Positions 1 to 12,811 of a DNA stretch of 64,000 bases are shown here, one piece after another; positions within the stretch are counted from its first letter, which is position 1; every line of letters starts with the position of its first letter. The stretch covers positions 9,086,259 through 9,150,258 of the forward strand of contig NC_135559.1 of assembly GCF_964340395.1 (NCBI RefSeq). The letters run 5' to 3'. The notes under the pieces are model-generated. The model did not search any database, was not told the DNA's origin, and worked only from the letters and a program-made list of their open reading frames with translations. The DNA is from Glandiceps talaboti. Lineage: Eukaryota > Hemichordata > Enteropneusta > Spengelidae. The position numbers and the translations under genes are program-made.

Positions 1-43
1 GTGCGTGCAGGTCTAGCTGGCTGACTGGCTGGTTGTCTGTCTA

Positions 44-82
<39 letters not shown>

Positions 83-99
83 GCCTGCCTGCCTGTCTG

Positions 100-193
<94 letters not shown>
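1..193. repeat. TGTC and ATCT microsatellites
   Basis: (CTGT)n to about 85, CTGCCTGC, then (ATCT)n from about 102 to 193. Confidence 0.95.
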
Positions 194-509
194 ATATCTA
201 GCTAGTTAGCTAGCTATCGGTATCTATGTAAATGCGACCTTCTACATCGCTGAAATGGTTACAAGTACTCACTGTGGTGATTCCTTCAGTGCATCAGTAC
301 AGTGTATAGAAACATTATATACTACGTGCATAACATCTTAGATGAAGACCGCTCAGACGGGCCCTTAGCAAATGGGTAGATGCTATTAATAATTATCACT
401 TTTACCTTATAATACTGCAGGTTGTATCGATGTATCTTCGTCTGTTTGTTTAAGTGTACTGTTCAGACTCAGCGACAAGCTTCGTAATGTCGTGTACGGA
501 TGTGTGAAC

Positions 510-662
510 CTACGAATTTATGAATAACGTGCTTTCCCGAACTGAACGTGCGTCTCTGCAAGTCTCTTCTGGGAACAACAGACGGATGACGTCATCGCAG
601 AGGTCGCCAATGGCGTAATACAGGTATATCTTGTGCAATAGAACGTCTTGTCCGCTCTCCAT
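510..662 (-). CDS. Short open frame, 50 residues, unrecognised
   Basis: An ATG in ACCATGG context at 662 opens MESGQDVLLHKIYLYYAIGD and continues to a TAG at 510. GC and CpG content are higher than in the flanking AT-rich DNA, which is why it is listed. No signal peptide, no membrane segment and no family resemblance can be seen. It lies beyond the last visible exon of the CTLD-F5/8C gene and does not fit as the missing F5/8C end. It may be a chance frame or the coding remnant of an exon. Confidence 0.2.
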   Translation of the reverse strand: MESGQDVLLHKIYLYYAIGDLCDDVIRLLFPEETCRDARSVRESTLFINS

Positions 663-1244
663 GGTCTCACGTGACAACAAAAAATGAATGTTGTAATGGA
701 GCATAAGGTCCCTACTTCATACTTTAAAATCAAGCACGCTATGTGACATTTGCTGGTTGTCACATTGTGTTTTGTGTCTGCATGACATTTTTGTCAAATT
801 CTTGTCACACGTGTGTTTACCAGGAAATGTGATTAATAAATTTACGTTGTGGTTACAATTTGATGAATCATTTTTCAAAGACAGCGTAATTTACTGTTCT
901 CAGTTCACAGAATGATAGTCTAATGATACATCGCATGTTGGAACTCAATTTGAAATTTTGCCAGGTGGGTAACGTAATCTTCAAAATCACATGAAAACAT
1001 AGCGTGTTGAATTCCGTTTAATTATTCAGTTTCAGGAAATCCGTTCCATTTACAGTTTGTTCACACCCCTTGATGAGTTTGGAAATACCCACCAGTGGGG
1101 TTCAACAAAAGCCTGACTCAGGGAAAGTCCCTTTTACAACGTCACGTGACACATGCAAGGGTGACGTAATCTTATGAATATCACATAAGCTGTATCAGTG
1201 CATGGTATGAAACATGTTGAGTAGGTCCATGGAAGTATAACCCA

Positions 1245-1245
1245 C

Positions 1246-1316
<71 letters not shown>

Positions 1317-1331
1317 TATATATATATATAT
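1245..1331. repeat. (AT)n microsatellite
   Basis: About 85 bp of alternating A and T with one break. Confidence 0.95.
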
Positions 1332-1605
1332 AATAGAAGTAAATCCAAACAAACACAGAACCATGGTATTTAGCGTTGTCATGGAAAGTTTTATTCCTGA
1401 TAATAGCAATCATTTACAATAATACATTGTAAAGTATCCTACAAACCCATCATCTTGACCTTTTTCCCCATTCAATGTATTATTCACATGTCTCACTCTT
1501 AATGACAATAAGCTTACATTTTATTTTGCTGTTAGATTGATGATAGATTAATTTTGATAAAGTGATATTCTTTAAAATTCATGCAAGAAATGCGGACAAT
1601 AGTAT

Positions 1606-1899
1606 TTAAAGGGGCACAAGCTGAGTTTATACGGTTTTGAGATGTAATCTTTTTCAGCATATTAAAAGGTATTCACATTATTCTACTTACTGATGTATAC
1701 TTAGTCATCACTTGCAATTGACTGAACCTTGTATGAGGATGTAACTTATAAATGATCTAATTTATCATATGTAATACCAGAACGCAATTGTAATGTTATA
1801 GAAGTCATGTAGCGACATTAACATTATACAAGAAAGGTTTAATCAAAAAAAAATTGTATGTGATTAAAAATCTTATAAACTCTGTCTGTGCCACTTTAA
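1606..1899. mobile_element. Foldback MITE family B, copy 1
   Basis: TTAAAGGGGCACAAGCTGAG at the left end and the inverted CTGTCTGTGCCACTTTAA at the right, about 294 bp with TTAA on both sides. The centre is AT-rich and non-coding. Confidence 0.7.
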
Positions 1900-2483
1900 T
1901 GAGCATACCGTGTGGCGGCCATATTGGATTTTACGAAAATTTAAAACTGACACTTGGCAATAGCGCGCCATTTTCTACATAATACTGTTTGGTAAGTTGT
2001 TCCTCTATAAAAGAGAAGAGTTTTTGTTACTATATCAGCCTTTTTTTCAGTATTTATTCAGTACAAAAACTACTTGAATCTTCGATTAGTTTCGGAGTTT
2101 TTTCCTTAAGACGCTTTTTTTCCCAACACTTTTAATTTGATTGTTTGATTATTCTTGTTGTAGACACAGCTTTGCAAAAATTGCAGTTTTCCGTTCCTCA
2201 ATACACATGTCCGTCTGTTAAAGAGTTACTTATAGAGGTAGTATAGTATAGAATGTGATGATATGGATATATTATAGAGATTTATCTCAAGAAATTGGCA
2301 AAAATACATTACTACTTTTATAACCGGATTACAGAGCAAGATGTAACGATGTAAACTCCAATTCCAATATAAATGGGATTAAGAAAATAGTATGTTCCAT
2401 TCAAAAGATGCTTTCATAGCAACATAAAATTGCTTTACTATTAGCATGCATATATTTCAACTCTCAGAGAAATATGCTTATAC

Positions 2484-4823
2484 CATGTCTCGGCTACAAA
2501 TCGAACATAGCGGGCTGTGAATGACTTCTCGTTGAGGGCGTGAGACATGATAGTGGATTTGTCCGAATTTCCTCTAAAGATCTGAAAAGGGTAAATACAG
2601 CAAACTATGGATTTAGTGCTTCCTGGCTGTTATTTTCATCTAGTTCTGGTGTGGCCAAATCTCAGTTTGTCTTAACGTACGAGTATATTTGATATTCAAA
2701 TGTTTCGTTACTCATCGTAAGGGCAACTAGCTCACACTAGCTCACTTAAACTGTGACATCACTAATATCAACAGCTATATAGCATACGATAAATTTATGT
2801 ACAATTTAATATATGGTTCTGAGTCAAATCTAAATCGAGTCCAATGTGGCAAACTCCAGATCTCAGCACTGCTAGTAGTAGTCTATCAGCTAGACCTCGG
2901 ATGTTCTTCCGATAAAATACGACACACAGCCGAACAACGCTATCGAGGATGTTCGGGCAGGCCCTCACATGCGAACTTCGTTCGCTTATAGTTATAGTAT
3001 CGAAAGAAAGCCCGAACGTCTAGCAGCAAGACTATGCTAGTAGTAGTATCACAACCAAAACTAGCGCGTAAGTGATATTGGTAATTTTTTTCTTAGAAAA
3101 TATTAATACGTTATCGGCTAATTGCTACATTGTAGGTTGCTTTGATACATTATAGGTAATTTGTTACTTCATTATCAGGCTGATACATTATTGATTGGTT
3201 GCTACATTATCGGTTAAAACAGACCTCACTTCCGGTCTAAAGGCTGTATTCAAACAGCACTCCTAGTGGCCAAACTATAGAATCGTTCGTTTTTCTGCAC
3301 ACCGAAATATAGCGTATTGTCGTGTGTCAACCAATGAGTTACTGTATTTCAAAGTCGCAATCCACGGCCTCTTTTACGGCACCGTCCAGTACGTGCCACC
3401 CTACCAGAGGGCACGTTATTTGCTATTCCGTAGTAAGGTGGAAGAAATAACAGCTCTGGTTTGCGAGAATGAGTTCTTTAGACAGCAGTCTTACCTTTGC
3501 AATTCCACTGTCCTCAAGTACTGTGTGCCATGTACTACCATCACCATAGCTCAGCTTGTACGAAGTTACCCATTGACTGCCATCTCCACGACCCTAATGA
3601 ATAGCACAAAACAACAAAAATACATATAGCAACAAAATAACATTTATAAGCTTATTAATGAATAACATCATTGCATGAAGGGAGATATAGAAACGTCGAA
3701 ATCATTTGGAATTTATTTTCAAAAGTGACTATATATATATATATATATAACTGTACAATGTGAACATCAGTATTTCAATAATTGTAAATATTGTGTTCAT
3801 GGAATTTGTTTTAAAACCTGCACTAGCTGAAACTGTGACATTGTATCTCTTAATTAGTGGTCAATGTCATCCACTGTAGGTAGTGTAGTGACATGTTTTA
3901 ATAATCTATGTTAGCAACAGCTTAGTTTTGAATCTGTCACCACAGTTAACCGTAATAGTTGTAACTGAAAAAAAATCATTTTCAATCAAACAACTACAAT
4001 ATATTCAATGTAAATTGTCAAAATACCAATAATTAGATATTGCACATGTTAATCAATTAATGTTAATATTATACATAATTAGTTGTAATCGGTTGAAATC
4101 GTGATCGCCGTTGAGGGCGCTGATTTTAGAGAATGCACCCAAAATTGATTTGATTTGATTTATCATGTATACAGCTACAAAAAATACGCTTACCCACAGG
4201 AGAGGTAATACTGTTCAAGGAATACGAAATTACGAGTACGTTTATTGTACTAACAAAACATTTTCAATAAAAAACGTTCTAGTTACAGCATCTGTTGCTT
4301 TAACGAATTTGTCGTATTATATCTATTTGATATCCGATAGAAATTTATTCAAGTTTCAAAAACTAGAGACAGAAACATTCATTTTATTCTCACCTGGGTT
4401 GCCACTTTGGTGACCTTTCTGGAATCTATCAAGTCAACCTGAAGCCATTGTCCAATTGAATTTTTGTCTGCGCTCCAACAATCTGCGCCTGACCCAGAAA
4501 AGTTCAGGCGTCCACGTTCCGGCTGATAAGTAGTAGTATGGGCTGATCTGGTACTGCTAGCTGTAATCTGAGAATCTTTTATTTGTCCACTTTCCATACC
4601 AACAGGATTACTTACGCAGTCTAAAACAATTAACAATTTCGAGAAGAAAATGTTACATTTTTACTATAATCAAAACCAGTCCCACTTGCTAGATAGATTG
4701 ACAAATTATGTCAATCTATTATGTATGTATGTATGTATGTATGTATGTATGTATGTATGTATGTATGTATGTATGTGTGTATGTGTGTATGTGTGTATGT
4801 ATGTATGTATGTATGTATGTATG

Positions 4824-4855
<32 letters not shown>

Positions 4856-6893
4856 TGTATGTATGTATGTATGTATGTATGTATGTATGTATGTATGTAT
4901 AATGATAATTAGACACACTCACTGATATCGTCTCCTTTTTCACAAATGAAGCCAATTATTTGGGAGCATTCAACGTCATTCCATTTTCCGACCACGTTGG
5001 TAGATAGTTCTACACAGTGTTGACTATTTCTAGCATTATCAGGTTCTCCAGAATTCCAGTTTCTGTAAGTAGACTTAACGACATACACAGAACGGTGTAT
5101 TCATTACACTGCACTGAATATCCACATTTCACAACTCTAAAATCCTAAATATTGTCGTCTGCCTCGCGAGATCAGTCTAAAATAATATTATTCCGGTATA
5201 GTTTCTAGTTGTGTGCTACATTCTGATCTGTCTATCCGTTCCGGACGCCATTTTTGTTTAACCATAACCAAATTCAACTATGACCATCGCGCAAGGGCGA
5301 GCTATGGTCTATGAACAATTTCAGAGTCCATAATCTTTACCTTGTTGTCATCTTTCTATTTGTCAAATTTAGATCTAAATAAGCGCGATCTAAATAATCT
5401 AAGGCAACAATGATATCAGACAATTAGTTAGTAGCCACTAATGGTTTTTTCGATGTTGAGCCAAGTAAAATACGAGTCGGAGACGAGTAGTGACAAAATC
5501 CTTAGTTGGCCCATACTTTGTTTCCAGAATGTAGACAAAAAAATATTTGGGAATAATGTAATTATACTTATTTATAAATACCCAAATATAATTATGACTT
5601 GTATATGTAAATATCCATTGTATTATTTATGAAAAATGATGACTATGATGACGATTCCTAACGTTTTGAGTCATATTTCGAACACCGCAAAATCTATGAC
5701 GTAGATGCACTTTTGAATGACGTAGAACGACTATCTTTTGTTGGAATGCTCTCAACATAATTTGTGTATGGAATAACAACAAATTTGAAAATACCTCTTG
5801 ACCATTGTCCCACACGAAATGGTTTTCACGAGCTAGGTCAGTAAGTCCAGTCCACAATGGATATTTATCACAAATAAATTCTGGATGAAATAAAAGTGAG
5901 TAAAATTAATCAATTGAAATAAAATAGAAGGGGTGCATTGGTGTCGTCCAGTCTAACCCAAATCAAGATATATGTTGGCAAGTGTTGATGGAAGGTGAGG
6001 TCGTTGTGAGGTTCATTTGATGTCTGCAAGGTGCCATGTTAGTTCCTTTTAACTTAGACAGCATATAACAAGAAACTGCATTCGTCGAATCTTGCTATGT
6101 ATAAATATAGCATGGGCCTGTCTTATAGCTATTAATATAAATCCAACAGTGCGAGTGAACAGTAATCTGCAACGAGCTGTATATAACTTTAGATCTTCTT
6201 TTTGACAACAGCAATAATAAACAAAACGGATCACTCCACTGTCTATAAGCAATTAAAAATGTCCTATTGTATACCAACCTTCCAAAAACAAATTTTCTTC
6301 AGCATGGTCGATTGCCACAAGATGACTTCCACTCAACTCACAAAGGGTGCTAGCCTCGTGGTAGGTGTAGTGTTGGTATTGGTTTATATAGTAACAACTA
6401 TTACCAAATTCAATCCATTCAGAATCACATTTGCTGCCTTCGAAACAAGGGAAACAAGCATTTTAATATCATAATATTTATAATTATATTCAAAATTGTA
6501 ATGTTGAAATGCACACATACATACATACACATACACATACACAGTCATACATATATACATACATACATACATACATACATACATACATACATACATACAT
6601 ACACAAACACACACACACACACATACATACATACATACATACATACATACATACATACATACATACATACATACATACATACAAACAAACATAGACACAC
6701 ACACACGCACTCACGCACGCACACACACACATACATACACACATACATACATACATACATACATACATACATACATACATACATACATACATACATACAT
6801 ACACACATACATACATACATACATACATACATACACACATACACACACACACATACACACATACATACATACATACATACACACATACATACA

Positions 6894-6927
<34 letters not shown>

Positions 6928-7051
6928 CATGTAAACTCGTTTTGGAACTATTTAATGAGCTGGGCTGTCCTGACACGATATAGGAAATTAACATACCTGT
7001 TGACAACGTCACGGTTACAGATAGTAGATAGAATACAACAATAAACCTCAT
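2484..7051 (-). CDS. Secreted C-type lectin with C-terminal F5/8C (discoidin) domain, 3' end missing
   Basis: Seven minus-strand exons join in phase: 6997-7051, 6279-6437, 5795-5880, 4923-5073, 4394-4620, 3495-3593 and 2484-2581. They give 291 residues and part of codon 292. Residues 1-18 (MRFIVVFYLLSVTVTLST) are a signal peptide. Residues 22-146 are a C-type lectin domain, with WTGL in exon 3, NWNSGEPDN near 105-113 and KWND at 130-133, ending FICEK. EPD plus WND suggests a calcium site related to mannose-type EPN, but binding is inference. From C152 an F5/8C domain starts, with NPVGMESGQI, GQWLQVDL, VTKVATQ, SYKLSY and ARYVRF. The last piece of that domain should carry its closing cysteine and the stop; I did not find it between 1 and 2483, so it may lie outside the window. 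The exon 2 and exon 4 acceptors (AAG) and the exon 2 donor (GTTGGT) are weaker than the rest and were chosen because they keep frame. Probably an extracellular carbohydrate or surface recognition protein. Confidence 0.85.
4718..4900. repeat. (GTAT)n microsatellite
   Basis: About 180 bp of GTAT with GTGT interruptions, in the lectin intron 4621-4922, only 23 bp from the exon 4 donor. Confidence 0.95.
5440..5725. mobile_element. Element G, decayed copy 4
   Basis: Holds GAGCCAAGTAAAATACGAGT and, 190 bp on, GTTTTGAGTCATATTTCGAA followed by CACCGCAAAA, both shared with the copy at 33660-33915. In the lectin intron 5074-5794. Confidence 0.45.
6510..6930. repeat. (ACAT)n / (AC)n compound microsatellite
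   Basis: About 420 bp, filling most of intron 1 of the CTLD-F5/8C gene. It produces long repetitive frames on both strands that are not genes. Confidence 0.95.
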
Positions 7052-8451
7052 ATTGTCAAGAAATGTAATGATGAAACAGTGGATAGACCTGTGAAGAATC
7101 GGATAGCATGATGATATATATGTTGATACAACAGAAACAAGGAAAGTTAAAAACTAACCATTGTCTTGTTCGTCAAAATTTCTACTAACATCTCTGCGGT
7201 TTGTACGTACGTGTGACACGACAAAAAACGAATCTTAAGGGCGAAATCAATAATTCAATGTTGGATAAACCCCCCCCCCCCCCCTAAATTCTTAAGTTAG
7301 GCCACAGACCACCACCCCTAACTAATTTGGGCAAAATTGGAAAATATTAGACGGCACAATCAACTTCAAATCAGTATGTAATAATATAGTGAGGATATAG
7401 TTCTCTTTTTTGACACTTTACTTTATTTTAGCGCCATGCATTTACTATTGCGAAAATTCTAAATTTCACATAGGAATATTTGTATATGGGGGTACAAAAC
7501 AGATCCATTAAGAGCAAAATCATTTTTGTAGGATGAGAACTAAAATGGCACAATCCCACCGCCACCCCTACCCCCAAAATAAAAGAATTTAGTGGGTTTT
7601 TTTTATCCTATATTGAACTATTGATCCTGCCCCTTACTAAGTATCACCTGGCTACAAAAGTCCTTCAACAACTGCTTCTTTTCATCGCCGTCTTTAAAAT
7701 GAAACAAATCTTGTCAAAATATCCTACCTGTGTATCACCACCTGTTACAGCCCAAATCGTCGAATGTATTTTCAACATTTTGTCAGTCCTTTTATAGTAA
7801 TCTGTTTCTAAATCCAAATGAATGACGTGGCAAATTCGTGAAATTGTGTCTGTTTACTTGATCAAATAGATCTAAAGTCGTACTCTCACTAAATGTCACC
7901 AATATTATAAGTTGTTAATTATTAAAATTGTCGCATCCCCACCCATCCGGCCATATCTCGAAACCATGGCTATGCAAGGTCATGCAAGAAACTAAATGAC
8001 AGCGTTTACAGCTAAAATGGTGTAGGGTTGGTGTTTCAGTCATACAACCTGACAATTGTTACTCACCCTCAGACAACTTCTAATGCAAAAGGAATAATTA
8101 CATAGGTGCCGTTCACAGTGAAGATGCAGATGTAGTCAAGTTTAAATATTGATTATCAGTTAGAAAATAAACAACTGCAGCCATTAAAATCACCAAGTCC
8201 ATGTGTAACGTTTTCATTAGAAGCCTGTTTTTACTGCACTGTGAGAGAATAGCAATGCTTACCAGTGTTCAATGTGATTGGGTAATGGATCCTACTATGT
8301 TTATTGTATCTGTTATTGTTAGTCTAGAGTTGAAATATGTCTAGCTCTGTGTCAAAAACGTAATGTCCCATGAGTGAAACACCAAGCCGACATCATTTTT
8401 TTAGAGCTGTAATAGTGTAAGATTATATGCATAAAACACAAGAAATAGTCA

Positions 8452-8751
8452 TAGATAGATAGATAGATAGATATATAGATAGATAGACAGACAGACAGAC
8501 ATTAGCTTATCTATATGTGTCTGTGTGTGTCGTTGTGTGGGTACAGAAAAAATAAAATGGACAGTAAAAATCGTAACACTGCTACATTCATTTCGTACGT
8601 ATAATACGTCCGTCTGTCAGTAAATTCGTGCGTGATGCGCACGCACACATGCACACACACGTGCACACACACACACACACGTACGTATGTACTTACGTAC
8701 ATACATACATACATACATACATACATACATACACACACACACATACATACA

Positions 8752-8785
<34 letters not shown>

Positions 8786-8960
8786 CATATGCACACACAC
8801 ACACACATCCTTACATACATCCATACATACATACATACATACATACATACATACATACATACATACATACATACATACATACACAAATAAATAAATACAC
8901 AAATAAATAAATACATACATACATACATACATACATACATACATACATACATACATACAT
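8452..8960. repeat. AGAT/ACAG array and (ACAT)n/(AC)n compound microsatellite
   Basis: AGAT/ACAG at 8452-8500, then ACAT, AC and AAAT blocks at 8640-8960. Confidence 0.95.
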
Positions 8961-9567
8961 AGTCCGTGTAGGAAACAAGTTAGTACAGGGTGACTCCGGA
9001 TGAAACAAAAATAGACTTGTACCAGTATTACTATGTTTGGTTAATGTATTTTGATCTTGGGATAGTAGAAATCAAATTACTGGTTGTAATTAATCAATGT
9101 GCATAATATTGTTATTGCTCTTGGCATTATTTTTGTAATTTAATTTAAAATTGTTTAATAATAACATATGTCTATGAATCACCATTTTTGTCTGTTCAGA
9201 AATCATTATTTAATGTCCGAAAAAACCATGCTGGAGTTTTGTTAAGAGGAATACCACTCTGCTAAAATAAAGGTATTTCCATAAACTTTGGGTCCCGGAG
9301 AGTCATTTCATCATTTAACACTACTTAATATAATTCATATAATTGCCAAGAAACCCTAAATTGAAACCTTTTTCACCTTTGCTGTTCATGGAATGCTCAA
9401 GTGTTGCCTCATGGGTATTACCAGAGGTATATAGATTAGATGAACAATGAATGTTCATGATTTTATGTACAGGTAATTAGCACTTAAAGCTGATATATAT
9501 CACACACCCTGAACACTATTGAATCACCAGTGAATAAACTATTTTGTGTAGCTATACACACATGATT

Positions 9568-9877
9568 ATATAGTCTCAGTTACCAAGACTCCTGCCACTG
9601 GGGGCTCTGCCCATGAGACCACCCCAAATGAAAGTCTGGGGAAATGAGATTTCAACTCGCCCACACAGGAAGTAGCCTCTGGAGCAGTGCATTATGGGGA
9701 GTACTTCACGTCCAACATTACAGGCTAAATGATTTGGCTACCTTGCTTGGAAGAAATGTACTGACTTCAATAGCGAGGTAGTTGGAATCTCATTTCCCAA
9801 GACTCTCATTTGGGGTGGTCTCACAGGCAGAGCCCCCAGTGGTGAGAGGCTGGGTAATGGAGACCAATAATTATATA
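9568..9877. mobile_element. Foldback element C, arms about 95 bp
   Basis: The left arm begins near TATAGTCTCAGTTACC and contains CCACTGGGGGCTCTGCC and GAGACCACCCCAAATGA; the right arm carries the inverse (TTTGGGGTGGTCTCAC, AGAGCCCCCAGTGG). It is more GC-rich than its flanks. Only one copy in the window. Confidence 0.75.
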
Positions 9878-10316
9878 TTGAATCCTATCAAATTGTCTGC
9901 GCCTTTAAATGAGCAGCCCTAATGTGACCACGGTTTCAACATGTTACTGTACCTCTAATTAACATGTGCAGTGTCTAACTATGGGTATTTTAACAATATT
10001 CAGTGAAGATATTTTTGTTTGTCTGATAGACAACATAATAATTCCAGTTACAGCCAGTACAGATTTAAGAGTCATGTTTTGGTGGTGATGTCTGATGATT
10101 TCTATTGTATAAGAACCATACAAGAATAATTGTATATTCACAATTAGCACATTCCTATGCAAAAAATGTATCACAATAAACAAACTTTTACAAACACACA
10201 CAATTTTATTCATCACATTTCAATCATTTTTTTTTATCTGAAAACAATCAGATCTGATCTAGGTTGGGAAAAAGATTATAAAAAGTAACATTCCAAGTTT
10301 CCCAAAATGTGTATCT

Positions 10317-10656
10317 TTAAAGTGGCCATATGGATGAGAATTGGTCATTTATTTTGGATTTTGAAATTTTCAAATAATTTCATCATGGCTTCCTACTTGA
10401 AATAACATAGGCCTAGTCTGTGTTTGTAACTCAATATATTACAAAAGGGTATAGAAAAAATGTGCACAATGTTTGTTATTGTACATACAATAACAAACAT
10501 TTTACATATTTATTAATCTTCTGCAAATTATTGAGTTACAAACAATGACTTGGCATATGTCTCATTGATTTTTCAAGTAGGAAGCCATGATCAAATTGTT
10601 TTATAAATTAAAAATCCAAAATAAATATCCAATCCTCATCCATATGGTCACGTTAA
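10317..10656. mobile_element. Foldback MITE family A, copy 1
   Basis: TTAA-bounded element of about 340 bp whose two halves are inverted copies of each other. The end reads AAAGTGGCCATATGGATGAG. A central sub-palindrome is built on TGTTTGTTATTGTAC. No coding capacity. TTAA on both sides suggests a piggyBac-like target, but this is inference. Confidence 0.8.
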
Positions 10657-11874
10657 GAACCCTGACTAATACTTGATGAATCATAAGCGTACTTTTGATT
10701 TGTTTTTTTAATAAGATTAAAAAAGATGTGACAAAGATGAAATACTGTAAACTGGATTACTTAATGAATAATACACACAACAGAAGTGCAAAACGTAGCA
10801 CACAACCTGTTGCTCCATCATCGGCATACATGTCAATTAACCTGGTCTGGTGAGTTGTTAGAAAATCAAACACATATTACTAGTAGCCCCTATGTTTTGT
10901 CTGATGAAGTGTATAACAACTCCTGTTATGCATGTTGGTTGTTGTCTTGCACATGACACATCGCATCACCTGTTGTGTGTATAATTCAGTCATGCAGTCT
11001 TATTTTCAGAGTCAGTTAGCCAAGCTTCAAATAGTGTTAGACTGTAGAATATGTCTTGCCAAAATTTGCCCTCTGAGGTAGCTAATAGTGCAACACGATA
11101 TGCTGTATCTTACAGACTACTTATTGGTGTTTACTGCAATATTGACCATTGTCTTTTTATATGGTATACACTGTAGAGTACAATTCTCACTATATAAACA
11201 GTGAAGTTTTTGTCTTTTTTCTTTCATACGTTGCCGTGATCTTTTGGATGTGAAGTACTCACAAATGTGATTTGATTAATTTGTAACAAATGCAAGTGAT
11301 AAGTCACATAAAATCAGCACATTGCACAATTCACAAAACTGTAATAAGTATAGTTTACTTACATTAAGGTGACATATTCGGTGTCCAGTTTTACAGTATC
11401 TCTCTTTAAGACAAGTATCACTTATGATTTGTATGTAGTACTGAGCTTAAGAATATGAAGTCTACATTTTATTCAAATTTTCTGTCATTGTCTTATTTAC
11501 ATGACGTTTATCTTTTTGTATTATTCTCTCCCTATATTTCTAAAATCTCCTGATTAAATCATTCGAAAACCCTGTTTAAGCAAACACCCAAGTGGTTGTG
11601 TAGAACTTGTAATTTTATGTAAATTATGATAATTACAAAATACACAAATAAAATAACAATCCTTGTGCTATATGCAGTGCAATTGTGTGTAGTGGTGAAA
11701 ATTTACTAAAAGTCCATAGAGTTTTGAATATATTTAACGTGAAAATTTGCTACAGATACACAAATATAATTTCTATTTTCAAGCTGTTAAACAGACTGTA
11801 AATGTACACTGCAGCATTTTACAACTAAATATTCCATATATGGAATAGTATATATTACAAGCAAAACATTTCTC

Positions 11875-12155
11875 TTTGAAACAAATATTTCCTAATATGG
11901 CACAGTCAGCCTCACTTTGAAAAAAACAAGATCCTTATAAGGAATATAAACCTCATTCTCAAACAAACATTTCCTATTATGGAACTTCAGCCTCACTTTA
12001 TAAAAACAACAAATTCCTTTTAGGTAATATACAGCCTCACTCTCAAACATATTTCCTAATATGGCACATTCAAGCTCACTTTCAAAAACACAAGTTCCTT
12101 ATAAGGAATATATAGCCTCACTCTGATAGGAAGATTTCCTAATATGGAATTACCA
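11875..12155. repeat. Degenerate tandem repeat
   Basis: TTTCCTAATATGG, AGCCTCACTTT and TTCCTTATAAGGAATATA return about four times with spacing of roughly 60-120 bp. Each unit contains the small palindrome CCTTATAAGG. No coding frame. Confidence 0.65.
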
Positions 12156-12680
12156 GAAATAAAATGATAAAATTGTTACAAGGGAATAAAATGATACAAT
12201 GACAATTGATTAAGGGGGGAAAAGGATTTAAGGAATCAAATACAATAACGATTAACATCCACATCAGAAATACAAAACTTACCACTCAATTAAAATAAAT
12301 TCTAGATATAACATTTTAGAAGACAGAGCAACATTTCAAAAAGTACACAAAAGGTATGAGATTTACAACACTTGTTATATTCATGGTCTTTATGATAAAG
12401 TGACACAGTCTAAAACATATGAGTTGCATTAATAGAGCTGCTCTGACAAGATCACTTCTGATAAGCGTAAGAGTGAAACAAATTAAAACTACTATTGTGA
12501 CATGTTGACTTTAAAAGAAAACTCAAGTCAGACATATTGCTGCCTTTAGAACACTTCTGTTGATGATTACTGCTATCAACTTACAGGAAAAGGCCAGTCA
12601 GACTTATTTAGAACCCTTATATAGATTTGTGCCATTCAACTTGTATATGATTTCAGGTGATAAAAAAGCACCTTGGTGAC

Positions 12681-12811
12681 TTGGTACTAGTAGACATCTA
12701 TTACCCCAAGGGCTGTTATGTAGCAACTATTTTTCCAAGGCTAAAATCCAAGGGAAATAGTTCTACATAACAGCATGAGGGATAATATGACCTCTATCTA
12801 CTAGTGCCTAA
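12681..12811. mobile_element. Foldback element D
   Basis: Arms of about 60 bp: TTGGTACTAGTAGACATCTA on the left against TATCTACTAGTGCCTAA on the right, with GGCTGTTATGTAG inverted to CTACATAACAGC. Short and non-coding. Confidence 0.65.

Larger units (their letters stand above)
193..2483. other. No supported gene; 3' flank of the CTLD-F5/8C lectin
   Basis: Apart from the family B element, an AT repeat and the 50-codon frame at 510-662, the region is AT-rich with no convincing exon. The last F5/8C exon was searched for here on the minus strand and not found. Confidence 0.6.

Noticed and set aside
4650-4955. Long frames reading YVCM or HTYI repeats (also 6384-7051, 8511-9008, 32020-32342, 46631-46987, 56540-57052)
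   Set aside because: They are translations of ACAT/GTAT microsatellites, open on both strands for compositional reasons.
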